A DNA stretch of 64,000 nucleotides from Polynucleobacter sp. 71A-WALBACH (GCF_018882365.1 NZ_JACVOP010000001.1:1239341-1303340); one strand, 5' to 3'. Positions 17,321 to 25,987 are shown, counted from the stretch's first letter. Numbers and translations: made by a program. The notes: a model not told the origin generated them from the letters alone.

Positions 17321-18091
17321 ATGAAAAAATTCGACGTTACATCGATTCTGTTTGGCGTTTTGCTTTCTATCATTGCGCTGTACTTTATGCTGCGCCCATC
17401 AACTGCAACCAGCGCGCCTACATCGACTATTTCTATTGTGAAAATTGGTAATCTATCTTGGGATCAAACCGAGATGACGATTGCAGATGTAAAGACCTTT
17501 GCCGATGCCACAGGATTTGTGAGTCAGGCCGAGAAAAATGGTGGTGGTCTTTCTTATGAAGGGGGTTTTGTGAAGAAGCCGGGCTGGACCTGGAAAACGC
17601 CATATGGTGTTCCTGCAAAATCGGCTGAGCCTGCAACGCATCTCAATCAATCTGAAGCAGCATCGGTGTGCCGTTTTTATGGCAAGCGCTTGCCTACAGA
17701 TGCTGAGTGGACAGCGGCAGCTTTTTTGGAGCAAAGAGATAATCCTCCGCCTGCTTATAGCAAAGACCAGCGTTACCCATTTCCCGGTGGATTTACGCCC
17801 GAGACCTCGCATTGTCTTAGTGGCTGCGGCGACTACCAAGGCGTAGCCCCAGCAGGCGCCTTAAATCGCGGTACAGGCCACGTATTAACAGGAACCACTA
17901 AGCCAGGTGTGAATGGATTGCTAGATATGGGTGGCAACGTCTGGGAATGGACTGCCACTGAGCGTAATGGCGGTTTCATCACTCGGGGCGCCTCATGGTG
18001 GTATGGCCCGGAGAGGCAAAAAGAGTCTGACGTCGAGTCTAAGGCGGGTGAGATTGCCGTGGTTTATATAGGCTTTCGCTGCGTCAGCTGA
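17321..18091 (+). CDS. Membrane-anchored FGE-sulfatase-fold (SUMF1-like) protein lacking catalytic cysteines
   Basis: One N-terminal signal anchor (SILFGVLLSIIALYFMLRP) precedes an FGE-sulfatase domain facing the periplasm, with typical RLPTDAEW, MGGNVWEWTAT and final IGFRCV motifs. True formylglycine-generating enzymes carry a cysteine pair after the RGGS-type motif; here the region reads RGASWWYGPE with no cysteine. It is therefore unlikely to make formylglycine and may be a binding or structural version of the fold. The ATG at 17321 is chosen because it directly starts the basic MKKFD segment before the anchor; an in-frame upstream start at 17270 would add 17 residues. The gene follows the signalling train by about 125 bases, but a functional link is unproven. 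Confidence 0.82.
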   Translation: MKKFDVTSILFGVLLSIIALYFMLRPSTATSAPTSTISIVKIGNLSWDQTEMTIADVKTFADATGFVSQAEKNGGGLSYEGGFVKKPGWTWKTPYGVPAKSAEPATHLNQSEAASVCRFYGKRLPTDAEWTAAAFLEQRDNPPPAYSKDQRYPFPGGFTPETSHCLSGCGDYQGVAPAGALNRGTGHVLTGTTKPGVNGLLDMGGNVWEWTATERNGGFITRGASWWYGPERQKESDVESKAGEIAVVYIGFRCVS

Positions 18092-18111
18092 TCCCATGAA
18101 ACAATAAGGGG

Positions 18112-19437
18112 ATGACCAATCCCGCAGTCGATCCATCCGCTATTGAAATCACCCCTGAATACCAAGAGGTCATCGACGCCATCGAGCGTCATGACCCTTA
18201 TATCTTTGTTAGCGGTAAGGCGGGGACTGGCAAGACAACCTTAATTGGTTATCTGCGTGAGAACATCCCTGGTAACGTAGTAGTAGTCGCGCCAACAGGC
18301 GTAGCCGCACTACAAGTGAAGGGTGTCACGATTCATTCCTTCTTTCGCTTGCCACCTCGATTGATCTTTCCTGAAGAGGATATCAAGCCCTTAAAAGATA
18401 AGCGCCTTTATAAAGATATTCGCCTACTGATCATTGACGAGATCTCGATGGTGAGAGCAGATGTTGTGGATGCGATGGATTTATTCTTGCGTGCCAATGG
18501 CCCGCAGAAGAGCGAGCCCTTTGGCGGTATTCAGGTGATGTTTGTGGGGGATTTATTTCAGTTACCCCCTGTGGTCTCTAATGCCGATATGCAAGTCCTA
18601 TCTGAGCGTGGCTATGAAGGGCCATATTTTTTCTGCGCTATGGCATTACATCGTAAAGATGTGACGATGGTGGAACTATCGAAGATCTTCCGTCAGAAAG
18701 ATGCGCACTTTGCAGGATTGCTCAATCAGATCCGCATCAATCAAGATATTGATGAAGCGCTTGATACCTTAAATGCCGTTTGCTATGAAACTAAGAAAGA
18801 GGCGGATGAGCAAACAATCACCTTAACTACAACGAATGCCCGGGCAGATCAAATTAATAATGCCGGCTTACGGGCGTTAACAACGGATGCCAAGGTCTAT
18901 ACCGGCAACAGTACTGGCAAATTTAATCTCGATGATCGCAATTTGCCATCACCCAACCACCTCACTCTGAAGGTTGGTGCCAAGGTGATGTTTACTGCAA
19001 CCGATAGCAACTTCCCCAAGCGCTGGGTAAATGGCACGATTGGAGTAGTGCGCGAGTTACTTCCCAATACCGTGAAGGTCATGGTTCAGAATGGACCTTA
19101 CTCAAATACGGTTGAAGTCAAAGGGCATCAATGGGAGTCTTATCGCTATGACCACGACATGATGTCTGGGAAGATCTCACCAAACATCATCGGCACCTTT
19201 GTACAGATTCCCTTAATGCTGGCTTGGGCGGTAACTATTCATAAGAGTCAGGGCAAGACCCTCGACAAAATTAAGGTGGACCTTTCATCAGGCGCCTTTG
19301 CATCAGGGCAGGTCTATGTCGCCCTAAGTCGCTGCACCTCCATTGAGGGCATCACCCTAGAGCGACCTATACAGTCAAAAGATGTTAGCTGCGATCAAGA
19401 AGTGAAGCGTTTTTATCTGAACTGCTTGCCAGGCTAG
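18112..19437 (+). CDS. PIF1-like SF1 DNA helicase/AAA ATPase
   Basis: Helicase of 441 residues with Walker A GKAGTGKTTL (about residues 36-45), Walker B LLIIDEISMV, FVGDLFQLPPV as motif III, and the C-terminal SF1 signature AVTIHKSQGKTLD followed by YVALSRCTS. These match the PIF1/RecD2-like branch rather than UvrD. No additional nuclease or HRDC domain is seen. Such proteins unwind 5'-tailed or G-quadruplex DNA; the specific cellular role of bacterial PIF1 homologues is poorly fixed. It starts 20 bases after the FGE-like gene and is followed by mazEF with its own promoter. Confidence 0.88.
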   Translation: MTNPAVDPSAIEITPEYQEVIDAIERHDPYIFVSGKAGTGKTTLIGYLRENIPGNVVVVAPTGVAALQVKGVTIHSFFRLPPRLIFPEEDIKPLKDKRLYKDIRLLIIDEISMVRADVVDAMDLFLRANGPQKSEPFGGIQVMFVGDLFQLPPVVSNADMQVLSERGYEGPYFFCAMALHRKDVTMVELSKIFRQKDAHFAGLLNQIRINQDIDEALDTLNAVCYETKKEADEQTITLTTTNARADQINNAGLRALTTDAKVYTGNSTGKFNLDDRNLPSPNHLTLKVGAKVMFTATDSNFPKRWVNGTIGVVRELLPNTVKVMVQNGPYSNTVEVKGHQWESYRYDHDMMSGKISPNIIGTFVQIPLMLAWAVTIHKSQGKTLDKIKVDLSSGAFASGQVYVALSRCTSIEGITLERPIQSKDVSCDQEVKRFYLNCLPG

Positions 19438-19450
19438 TATTTAAAGCCCC

Positions 19451-19489
19451 TTGACTTTGGTATGAAACAGTTATAACATTGTTATAACT
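19451..19489 (+). promoter_or_regulatory. mazEF promoter and 21-base operator palindrome
   Basis: A minus-35-like TTGACT (19451-19456) is followed by minus-10 candidates TATAAC (19472-19477, 15-base spacer) or TAACAT (19474-19479, 17-base spacer). Positions 19469-19489 form a perfect palindrome: arms AGTTATAACA and TGTTATAACT around one central T, ending directly before the mazE ATG. It contains two copies of the self-complementary octamer GTTATAAC. This fits autorepression by MazE/MazEF. No Shine-Dalgarno sequence is visible, so mazE may be translated from a nearly leaderless mRNA. Confidence 0.65.
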
Positions 19490-19750
19490 ATGAAAAAACA
19501 GCTCCATCTACAAATTCGTCAAATCGGTAACTCTCGTGGAGTGGTTATTCCTAAGGCTATTCTTGAGCAGGTGGGTTTTGATAATGAAGCAGATCTGGTG
19601 ATTGAGGGTGACAAGCTTGTCTTGAGTAAGCCTAAAAAAAATCCCCGAGAAGGCTGGGCCGAAGATTCAAAAGCAATTTCCGAAGCTGGCGAAGATATCT
19701 TAGTGTTAGGCGACTTTATGAATGAAGCTGATGAGGATTGGGTTTGGTAA
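19490..19750 (+). CDS. mazE: MazE-type antitoxin (AbrB/SpoVT fold)
   Basis: Short protein of 86 residues. The N-terminal AbrB-type DNA-binding domain is clear from LQIRQIGNSRGVVIPKAILE and VIEGDKLVLSKP. The acidic C-terminal tail (DFMNEADEDWVW) is what normally wraps around and blocks the MazF toxin. It should repress its own operon by binding the palindrome immediately upstream of its start codon. The 3' end overlaps the toxin gene by several bases, the standard antitoxin-first order. Confidence 0.92.
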   Translation: MKKQLHLQIRQIGNSRGVVIPKAILEQVGFDNEADLVIEGDKLVLSKPKKNPREGWAEDSKAISEAGEDILVLGDFMNEADEDWVW

Positions 19751-20076
19751 AAAGCATCGTTTCACGCGGAGATATTTGGTTAATTAATCTTGATCCTACT
19801 TTGGGTAGTGAGATCAAAAAGACCCGACCATGCGTTGTTGTCTCACCACAAGAGATGCATGACTTTCTACGAACCGTGATTATTGCGCCAATGACCACAA
19901 AGGGGAGGTCGGCATCCTACCGAGTGCCGATTACTCATGATGGTAAAAAAGGATTGATATTGCTTGATCAGATTCGCACGATAGATAAGGCGCGATTAGT
20001 TAAAAGATTGGGTGCAGTTAGCAATAAAACATTGGGAGCTAGCCTTGATATTCTGCAGACAACTTTTACCTTATAG
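19744..20076 (+). CDS. mazF: MazF/PemK-family toxin endoribonuclease
   Basis: PemK/MazF fold with the conserved VSRGDIWLINLDPTLGSEIKK opening split around the GDIW loop, RPCVVVSPQEMHDFL, VIIAPMTTKG and LLDQIRTIDKARLVKRLG. These proteins cleave mRNA at short specific sequences when the antitoxin is degraded; the target sequence cannot be read from the gene. The start is TTG: 19744 is preferred because the GAGG at 19734-19737 is correctly spaced for it, while the in-frame TTG at 19738 is directly adjacent to that site. All conserved residues are present, so the toxin is probably functional. It converges on the ggt gene eight bases away. Confidence 0.92.
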   Translation: MVKSIVSRGDIWLINLDPTLGSEIKKTRPCVVVSPQEMHDFLRTVIIAPMTTKGRSASYRVPITHDGKKGLILLDQIRTIDKARLVKRLGAVSNKTLGASLDILQTTFTL

Positions 20077-20083
20077 TTAAGCC

Positions 20084-21673
20084 TTAGAAACCCGCTGCCA
20101 ACCCATCTCGACGATGGTCACTGCCGGCAATATAAGCATCCTTAGTTTCTTCGCCCAATAGCGCAATCGCTTGGGCGCTACCAAAGTCCAAACTGTTCGC
20201 TGGCATCACACTTACCTCATGTCCCATCGCCTTTAGTCCTTCGACTACTACTGTCGGCATGGATGACTCTACAGTGAGTTTACCCACATCATCAATTCTC
20301 CAGCGCGGCGCATCAGAGCAAGCCTGTGGATTGAGATATTCATCTACAAAGCGCATCACAAATTGGATATGACCTTGGGGCTGCATATTACCCCCCATCA
20401 CACCAAATGCCATTGCGGGTTGATCGCCTTTAGTGAGGAATGCCGGAATGATGGTGTGGAAAGGGCGCTTACCTGGTGCAACTTGATTAGGGTGGCCATC
20501 TACCAAGCTAAAGCTCATGCCGCGGTTATGGAAGGCAATGCCACCTGGGGCGACAACTCCAGAACCAAAGCCTTTGAAGTTGGACTGTATATAAGAAATC
20601 ATCATGCCAGATTGATCTGCAGCGCAAAGATAGACAGTGCCACCAGCGTGGGGATCTCCTGGGCCATAGCTACCTGCCTGATTATGATTGATTAGTGCGG
20701 CACGACTGGCTAAATAGTCTCTATCTAATAAAGCACTCGTTGGTACCCTCATGGTGCTGGCATCGGATACATGAGCATAAGCATCGGCAAATGCCATACG
20801 CATAGCCTCGATCTGCAAATGTATGCGCTGTGCCGAGTTAGCGGGATACTGCTTGACATTGGCAGCCTGCAAAATTCCCAGGGCAATTTGCGCTGCAATA
20901 CCAGAGCCATTGGGTGGAATCTCATGCAGTGTGTAATCGCCATAGTCAAAAGCTAAGGGTTCAACCCACTCTGTTGTATTGGCTGCAAAGTCCGCCATAG
21001 TGAAACAGCCGCCAGTGCTTTGAGCAAAGTCGACCATGCTTTGGGCTAGTTTTCCAGTATAGAAAGACTCACCTTCGGTATCAGCAATTTCACGTAGGGT
21101 GTTAGCTTGAGCTGGGTAACGCCAAATTTGTCCGGCGCTAGGCGCCTTGCCATCAATTAAGAAGGATTCGCTAAAGCCCGGTTGATTTTTTAGAATCGGA
21201 ATAGCCTCACGCCATTGGCGCGCAATCACGGGTGAAACTGGAAAGCCGTTTTCAGCATAGTCAATCGCACGTTTAAATAGTTGCGCAAAAGGTAGCTTGC
21301 CAAATTTACGAGATAGTTCAATCCATCCAGAAACCATGCCCGGCACCGTCACCGTATTCCAGCCAATCAAATCCATTGCAGATTTGCCAGAAAAATATTC
21401 CGGCGTCCACGCTGCCGGTGCGCGACCAGAGGCATTCATACCATGGAGTTTTTTACCATCCCAAATGAGTGCGAAGCCATCACCACCTAAGCCATTCATG
21501 GTGGGCTCTACTACGGTGAGCGTGATCGCAGTGGCCAAGGCCGCATCGACAGCATTGCCGCCGCTTTGTAAAGCTTCGATACCCGCTTGAGTTGCTAATG
21601 GCTGCGAGCTAGCAACTGCATTCTTGGCTAAGACTGGGGCGCGACCGCCACCATAGGGTGAGGAAATTAACAT
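20084..21673 (-). CDS. ggt: Gamma-glutamyltransferase family Ntn hydrolase
   Basis: Full-length GGT-like proenzyme of 529 residues. It contains the N-terminal LATQAGIEALQSGGNAVDAA and VVEPTMNGLGGDGF segments, and the autocleavage nucleophile Thr346 in HAGGTVYLCAAD, which would start the small subunit. A GVMGGNMQPQGH segment corresponds to the glycine-rich oxyanion region. The family hydrolyses or transfers gamma-glutamyl groups (glutathione, gamma-glutamyl amines). There is no clear signal peptide, so a cytoplasmic location and a catabolic role are plausible. It is the last gene of a minus-strand operon with a Bug receptor, FAD oxidoreductase and SnoaL-like protein, suggesting removal of a gamma-glutamyl group from an imported compound. 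Confidence 0.9.
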   Translation of the reverse strand: MLISSPYGGGRAPVLAKNAVASSQPLATQAGIEALQSGGNAVDAALATAITLTVVEPTMNGLGGDGFALIWDGKKLHGMNASGRAPAAWTPEYFSGKSAMDLIGWNTVTVPGMVSGWIELSRKFGKLPFAQLFKRAIDYAENGFPVSPVIARQWREAIPILKNQPGFSESFLIDGKAPSAGQIWRYPAQANTLREIADTEGESFYTGKLAQSMVDFAQSTGGCFTMADFAANTTEWVEPLAFDYGDYTLHEIPPNGSGIAAQIALGILQAANVKQYPANSAQRIHLQIEAMRMAFADAYAHVSDASTMRVPTSALLDRDYLASRAALINHNQAGSYGPGDPHAGGTVYLCAADQSGMMISYIQSNFKGFGSGVVAPGGIAFHNRGMSFSLVDGHPNQVAPGKRPFHTIIPAFLTKGDQPAMAFGVMGGNMQPQGHIQFVMRFVDEYLNPQACSDAPRWRIDDVGKLTVESSMPTVVVEGLKAMGHEVSVMPANSLDFGSAQAIALLGEETKDAYIAGSDHRRDGLAAGF

Positions 21674-21708
21674 GGGAGGTTCTTCTGGTAAGGAGATGCA
21701 GTGAGGAA

Positions 21709-22689
21709 TTAATCGATCTTGATATTAGAGGCTTTAACAATCTTTAACCACTTAGCATGCTCAGCGCTGGTGATGTCTGTGAGTTTTTCTGAGTTGGCAA
21801 ACTCTGGGTGAATACCTTGATTGGCTAACTTATTTTTAAAATCGGGATTAGTCAAAATCTTGCGAATTTCTTTTTCCAGTCGAGCGATGATGGCTGGAGA
21901 AGTTCCCTTTGGGGCATAAATGGCAAATAAATTCTCCACATCAAATTTTTTCATACCATCTTGCTCAAAGGTAGGCACGTTGGGCATGAGTGGTGAGCGT
22001 TCTGTGGAGGCAATGGCAATAGGACGTAGTTTGCCGCTTTGAATATGGGGTAGGGAAGCAGTCACGCTATCAAACATCATCAAGGTATTACCAGCGATTA
22101 GATCGGGTAAAGCAAAACTGCTTCCTTTGTAAGGAACATGAACTCCAGTAGCGCCGATCCGTTGCATAAACAACTGCGATTCAAGATGGGATAAGGTACC
22201 GTTTCCTTGAGAAGCGTAATTAAAGTTGCCGTTCTTTGACTTAATAAAGGCGATCAGCTCCGGCAAATTTTTAGCGGGAACACTGGGATTTACTTCAACA
22301 ATATGGGGAACAGAGCCCACTAGAGCTACAGAAGCAAAATCTTTTTGGAGATCAGCAGGGGGATTTTTAAAGAGTGCTTGAGAAATCGCTTGATTGGTTA
22401 AGGCACTGAAGTGAATGGTGTATCCATCGGGGTTGGCCTTAGCTGCGGCACCCAAACCAATCATGCCGCCAGCACCGGGTTTATTTTCAATGACGACAGC
22501 CTGTCCCAGCGCCTCACCCAGAGGAGCTGCAATACTGCGGGCGAACACATCAGTTGAACCTCCGGCAGGAAATGACAGAACCATCTGGATTGGTTTTTTT
22601 GGCCAATCAGTATCAGGTGCGGCCATGCTGGCATGCATTAGTCCAAAAGAAAGTGCTGCGCCAAAGAGGGTGCGATGAATCGGATTCAT
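21709..22689 (-). CDS. Bug/TctC-family periplasmic solute-binding protein
   Basis: Tripartite tricarboxylate transporter receptor of the type greatly expanded in Burkholderiales. Signature stretches are WPKKPIQMVLSFPAGGSTDV near the mature N-terminus, VVIENKPGAGGMIG, and LPELIAFIKSKNGNFNYAS. The start at 22689 gives a compact signal peptide (MNPIHRTLFGAALSFGL, cleaved near MAA). An AAAGG ribosome site lies five bases upstream. An in-frame ATG at 22743 would extend into the neighbouring gene. No membrane components (TctA/TctB) are nearby, which is common for orphan Bug receptors. The ligand is unknown; operon context suggests an amine, amino acid or gamma-glutamyl conjugate. Confidence 0.92.
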   Translation of the reverse strand: MNPIHRTLFGAALSFGLMHASMAAPDTDWPKKPIQMVLSFPAGGSTDVFARSIAAPLGEALGQAVVIENKPGAGGMIGLGAAAKANPDGYTIHFSALTNQAISQALFKNPPADLQKDFASVALVGSVPHIVEVNPSVPAKNLPELIAFIKSKNGNFNYASQGNGTLSHLESQLFMQRIGATGVHVPYKGSSFALPDLIAGNTLMMFDSVTASLPHIQSGKLRPIAIASTERSPLMPNVPTFEQDGMKKFDVENLFAIYAPKGTSPAIIARLEKEIRKILTNPDFKNKLANQGIHPEFANSEKLTDITSAEHAKWLKIVKASNIKID

Positions 22690-22732
22690 GGAGGCCTTTG
22701 TAGAAAATAGATTGAAGTATTGAGTTACTGAA

Positions 22733-24142
22733 TTATTTTTCATCTTTTAACCAATACCACTTATAGAGAACACTTTGCCCTAATCTTCTAAAGGGGGCAA
22801 AAGCTTCGGATCGAACTTTGCCGAGAATATTTGGGAATTCTAATGCGGAGTTGTAAATGGGTAGCTTAAACACCTCTGCATTGGTGTTGCTGCCTGCAAC
22901 GAGTTCAGCCAAGCGCTTTCCTGCCCAAGTGGAAAATGAAACGCCATTACCGCCGTAGCCTAAAGCGTGCCATACCTTTACCTTGGGATCTGGTTGTGTA
23001 ATCCGCGGCATCATGTCGTGACTCACATCTACCCATCCCCACCAAGAGTAATCAATGGGGATGCCAGCTAACGGTGGAAATTTTCTGGCAATAGCGTCAG
23101 TTAACAGTTGGAGATGTTCGGGTGCTTGAGCATCCGCTCCGCTGATGGAGCTTCTGCTACCTAATTGCAGGCGCTTATCCTTTAGGAGGCGGTAATAAAA
23201 GCGGAGCGTACGTGTGTCAGTTAAAAAAGTGTGTGAACGAAAGTTGCACGCCTCAATTTCGCTATCAGTGAGTGGTCTGGTAACTACAGAGTTTGAGAGT
23301 ATCGGCAGAATTCGGTTTTTGATCGGCTTGAGCCCCTGTATACCGTATCCACCAGTACAGATAGCGATCCGCTTAGCGCGTACGACCCCGCCTGGCGTTT
23401 GAATGTGATGAATTCCGTTAATTGTTTCCCAGCCTTCAACTGGGCTGCTTGTGTGAATCTTTACTCCCAGTTTTTGGGCTTTTTTAAGCAGGCCAAATGT
23501 AAATTTCAGCGGATGAATACCCACACCTTCGCGCTCTAGAAGTGCTCCAGCCGCATCATGATCGTCGCAATATTGTTCTCTGAGTTCTTGGGCGCTCAGC
23601 AATAGCGGATCGTAGCCAAAAATAGTTTTACGGACTCTGGCTTCATTTTGAAGGTAAAGCATTTTTTCTGGACGATGTGCAACGTAAAGATGACCGCCAT
23701 CAAAGGCATCGCAGTCAATGGTATTCACCAGCTCTTTAAAGTTATCGAACCCCGTATGAATTTCTCGATCTAACTTTTTAGCAGTCTCTAAACCCCAACG
23801 CTCAATCCATTGTGAACGCGATAATCTGCCACTAGCATTTTGACCCTGCCCACCACTTCGACTTGAGCAGCCCCAAGCAATATTATTTGCTTCCAAGATG
23901 GTCGCTTGTATGCCATGTTCTTGGGCTAAATAGAGAGCGGTTGAAACTCCTGTGGAGCCTGACCCAATAATGACGGCGTCGGTATCAATGTCCTGCGTTA
24001 CGGGCCCATCTGTCTCAGGTGGGATGCCGGCGCTTGCAACCCAATAGCTCGGCGCATAGTCTCGGCCTCTACCTGGGATCAAAGAGGTAAGAGGGTCGTA
24101 TAGAGGGTCATAGCTTGAGTGTGGCATCTTCAAATTCAGCAT
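22733..24142 (-). CDS. FAD-dependent oxidoreductase (DAO family, gamma-glutamylputrescine-oxidase-like)
   Basis: D-amino-acid-oxidase-fold flavoprotein of 469 residues with Rossmann motif AVIIGSGSTGVSTALYLAQE, the second FAD segment ATILEANNIAWGCSSRSGGQ, and C-terminal HALGYGGNGVSFSTWAGKRLAEL. The SGGQ and GYGGNG patterns are typical of the PuuB/OrdL group, which oxidise primary or secondary amines and amino acids to imines with O2 or a carrier. Its first seven bases overlap the SnoaL-like gene upstream. With a GGT and an aminotransferase alongside, it suggests stepwise oxidation of a glutamylated or free amine; the substrate is not determinable here. Confidence 0.88.
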   Translation of the reverse strand: MLNLKMPHSSYDPLYDPLTSLIPGRGRDYAPSYWVASAGIPPETDGPVTQDIDTDAVIIGSGSTGVSTALYLAQEHGIQATILEANNIAWGCSSRSGGQGQNASGRLSRSQWIERWGLETAKKLDREIHTGFDNFKELVNTIDCDAFDGGHLYVAHRPEKMLYLQNEARVRKTIFGYDPLLLSAQELREQYCDDHDAAGALLEREGVGIHPLKFTFGLLKKAQKLGVKIHTSSPVEGWETINGIHHIQTPGGVVRAKRIAICTGGYGIQGLKPIKNRILPILSNSVVTRPLTDSEIEACNFRSHTFLTDTRTLRFYYRLLKDKRLQLGSRSSISGADAQAPEHLQLLTDAIARKFPPLAGIPIDYSWWGWVDVSHDMMPRITQPDPKVKVWHALGYGGNGVSFSTWAGKRLAELVAGSNTNAEVFKLPIYNSALEFPNILGKVRSEAFAPFRRLGQSVLYKWYWLKDEK

Positions 24143-24546
24143 TCTGATTTTGCCGCCGGCAAATTGGGGCGGTTCTTACGAAAAACATTTTTCAATTGAA
24201 TCTTGCCATCTTTGAAAGTAAAAATATCTACGCCATCAGCTTCAACTCGAGAGCCATCAGCTGCGGTGCCAGTAAAGGTCCACTCTGATACCCCAAAGTT
24301 GCCATTCACAAAATGTCGATCGTGAAGCCATTGCGCATCTGGAAAATTAATCCAAGCACTTTCAAAGGCCGCTCTTACTGCATGGGTGCCTTCGTGACGT
24401 GTGCCACAAGCATCTGGACCTGCAGCTGTTTGGAAAACACAGTTATCACTCATAAATCCCATTAAAGCATCCAGATCGTGGCGGTTCCAGGCTGCGCTAA
24501 ATTCGGCTAAGAAATGAACTGTGACTTCGTGATAAGTACTTTGCAT
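24136..24546 (-). CDS. SnoaL-like/NTF2-fold protein
   Basis: Small 136-residue alpha+beta barrel protein: FLAEFSAAWNRHDLDALMGF with the characteristic N-terminal helix, then FMSDNCVFQ, RAAFESAWINFPDAQW, and a final GKIQLKNVFR strand. This is the pattern of the SnoaL polyketide-cyclase-like family. Members are isomerases, cyclases or binding proteins with widely varied substrates, so no reaction can be named. It is the first gene of the minus-strand operon, divergent from the omega-aminotransferase, and likely shares its control. Confidence 0.82.
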   Translation of the reverse strand: MQSTYHEVTVHFLAEFSAAWNRHDLDALMGFMSDNCVFQTAAGPDACGTRHEGTHAVRAAFESAWINFPDAQWLHDRHFVNGNFGVSEWTFTGTAADGSRVEADGVDIFTFKDGKIQLKNVFRKNRPNLPAAKSEC

Positions 24547-24583
24547 ATTGAATTAGGTAAAGGCGGTTGTTAGGTGAATTCGT

Positions 24584-24611
24584 TTGAATGATCGAATGAA
24601 GTACTATAGTA
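24584..24611 (+). promoter_or_regulatory. Candidate aminotransferase promoter with 10-base palindrome
   Basis: TTGAAT (24584-24589) and TATAGT (24605-24610) are spaced by 15 bases in the 96-base divergent gap. The minus-10 lies inside the palindrome TACTATAGTA (24602-24611). The short spacer weakens the call. Confidence 0.3.
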
Positions 24612-24642
24612 ACGAATAATTCATAAAAAAATACAAGAGACA

Positions 24643-25986
24643 ATGATGGAAAACAATATCAGCTCAGTTGACATGTCGGCCTACTGGCTTCCCTATACGC
24701 CTAATCGCTACTTTCATCAGAACCCCAAGGTCATGCGATCAGCCAAAGGAGCTTACTACTTTGATGACCATGGTCGAAAATTATTTGACGGACTATCGGG
24801 CCTATGGTGCTCACCTTTGGGGCATGCTGATCCAAGAATTGGTGCAGCCATTCAAAAGCAGTATGAAACCATGGATTACTGCCCGGCATTTCAGATGGCG
24901 AGTGAGGCCACATTCACCTTGGCTAGCCGCATTGTTGACATGGCACCCGTTGGTTTAGATAAAGTATTTTTTACCAACTCTGGATCAGAGGCGGTAGATA
25001 CTGCGCTCAAAATGGCGATTGCCTATCATCGCTCTATGGGAAATGCATCGCGCTTTCGGATGATTGGTCGCGAGCGCGCTTATCACGGCGTAGGCATTGG
25101 TGGCATTTCGGTTGGAGGTATTGTTGCTAACCGCAAGGCGTTTGCTGGAATGATGATGCCGGGTGTAGATCACTTACCTCATACACTCAACCTCTCTCAA
25201 ATGGCTTTCTCGAAAGGTCAGCCAACTTGGGGTGCGCATTTAGCAGATGAGCTGGAAAACATTGTTACCTTGCATGATGCGAACACCATTGCTGCAGTTA
25301 TTTTAGAGCCCGTGCAAGGATCCACAGGAGTACTGGTACCACCACAGGGCTATCTGCAAAAGATTCGAGATATCTGCACCAAGCATGGTATTTTGCTGAT
25401 TTTTGACGAGGTCATTACTGGATTTGGGCGCCTAGGAGCGAATTTCGGTGCGGATCGATTTGGTGTAACGCCTGACATGATTACCTTTGCTAAAGCAATC
25501 ACGAATGGCGTCATTCCCATGGGTGGTGTGCTGGTACGTGGTGATATTTATGATGCGATCATGGCGCAGGGCGGTCAAGAACAAGCTATCGAATTCTTTC
25601 ATGGCTATACCTATTCTGGACACCCCATTCCTACAGCGGCTGCTCATGCAGTCCTGGATATTTTTGAGTCTGACGACTTAGTCAATCGCGCTAAAGCGCT
25701 TGAGCCTGTCCTAGAGAACTCATTACATGCTCTCAAGGGAAAAGCAGGGTTGCTGGATATTCGGAACTTTGGTCTTTCTGGTGCGGTCGATTTAACCCCC
25801 ATTGCTGGTAAGCCAGGATTGCGGGCCATGAAGACCTTGGAGGCTTGCATTGAAAGAGGCGCTCTGGTGCGTATTACCAATGACACAATCGCAGTGGGGC
25901 CACCGTTTATTTCCACGCCAGCCGAGGTGGAATTTTTGGTCAGCGTATTGAGTGATGCGATTGACGCTGCAATGCAGATTAAATAA
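24643..25986 (+). CDS. Class III omega-aminotransferase (beta-alanine/omega-amino acid:pyruvate type)
   Basis: PLP-dependent fold-type I enzyme of 447 residues. Visible are the N-terminal YWLPYTPNRYFHQNPKVM typical of omega-amino-acid:pyruvate aminotransferases, FFTNSGSEAVDTALKMA (cofactor phosphate loop), ERAYHGVGIGG, the PLP-ring Asp in LLIFDEVITGFGRLG, and the Schiff-base Lys in TFAKAITNG. It would move the terminal amino group of an omega-amino acid or amine to pyruvate, giving alanine and a semialdehyde. The gene is divergent from the SnoaL/FAD oxidoreductase/Bug/GGT operon, indicating a common catabolic pathway, and is followed convergently by lrgB two bases away. Close alternatives are taurine or putrescine aminotransferases. 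Confidence 0.9.
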   Translation: MMENNISSVDMSAYWLPYTPNRYFHQNPKVMRSAKGAYYFDDHGRKLFDGLSGLWCSPLGHADPRIGAAIQKQYETMDYCPAFQMASEATFTLASRIVDMAPVGLDKVFFTNSGSEAVDTALKMAIAYHRSMGNASRFRMIGRERAYHGVGIGGISVGGIVANRKAFAGMMMPGVDHLPHTLNLSQMAFSKGQPTWGAHLADELENIVTLHDANTIAAVILEPVQGSTGVLVPPQGYLQKIRDICTKHGILLIFDEVITGFGRLGANFGADRFGVTPDMITFAKAITNGVIPMGGVLVRGDIYDAIMAQGGQEQAIEFFHGYTYSGHPIPTAAAHAVLDIFESDDLVNRAKALEPVLENSLHALKGKAGLLDIRNFGLSGAVDLTPIAGKPGLRAMKTLEACIERGALVRITNDTIAVGPPFISTPAEVEFLVSVLSDAIDAAMQIK

Positions 25987-25987
25987 T

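Noticed and set aside
17453..17839. 128-codon antisense frame in the FGE-like gene
   Set aside because: The plus strand carries conserved FGE-fold motifs across the same interval; the antisense protein is Arg/Cys-rich and motif-free.
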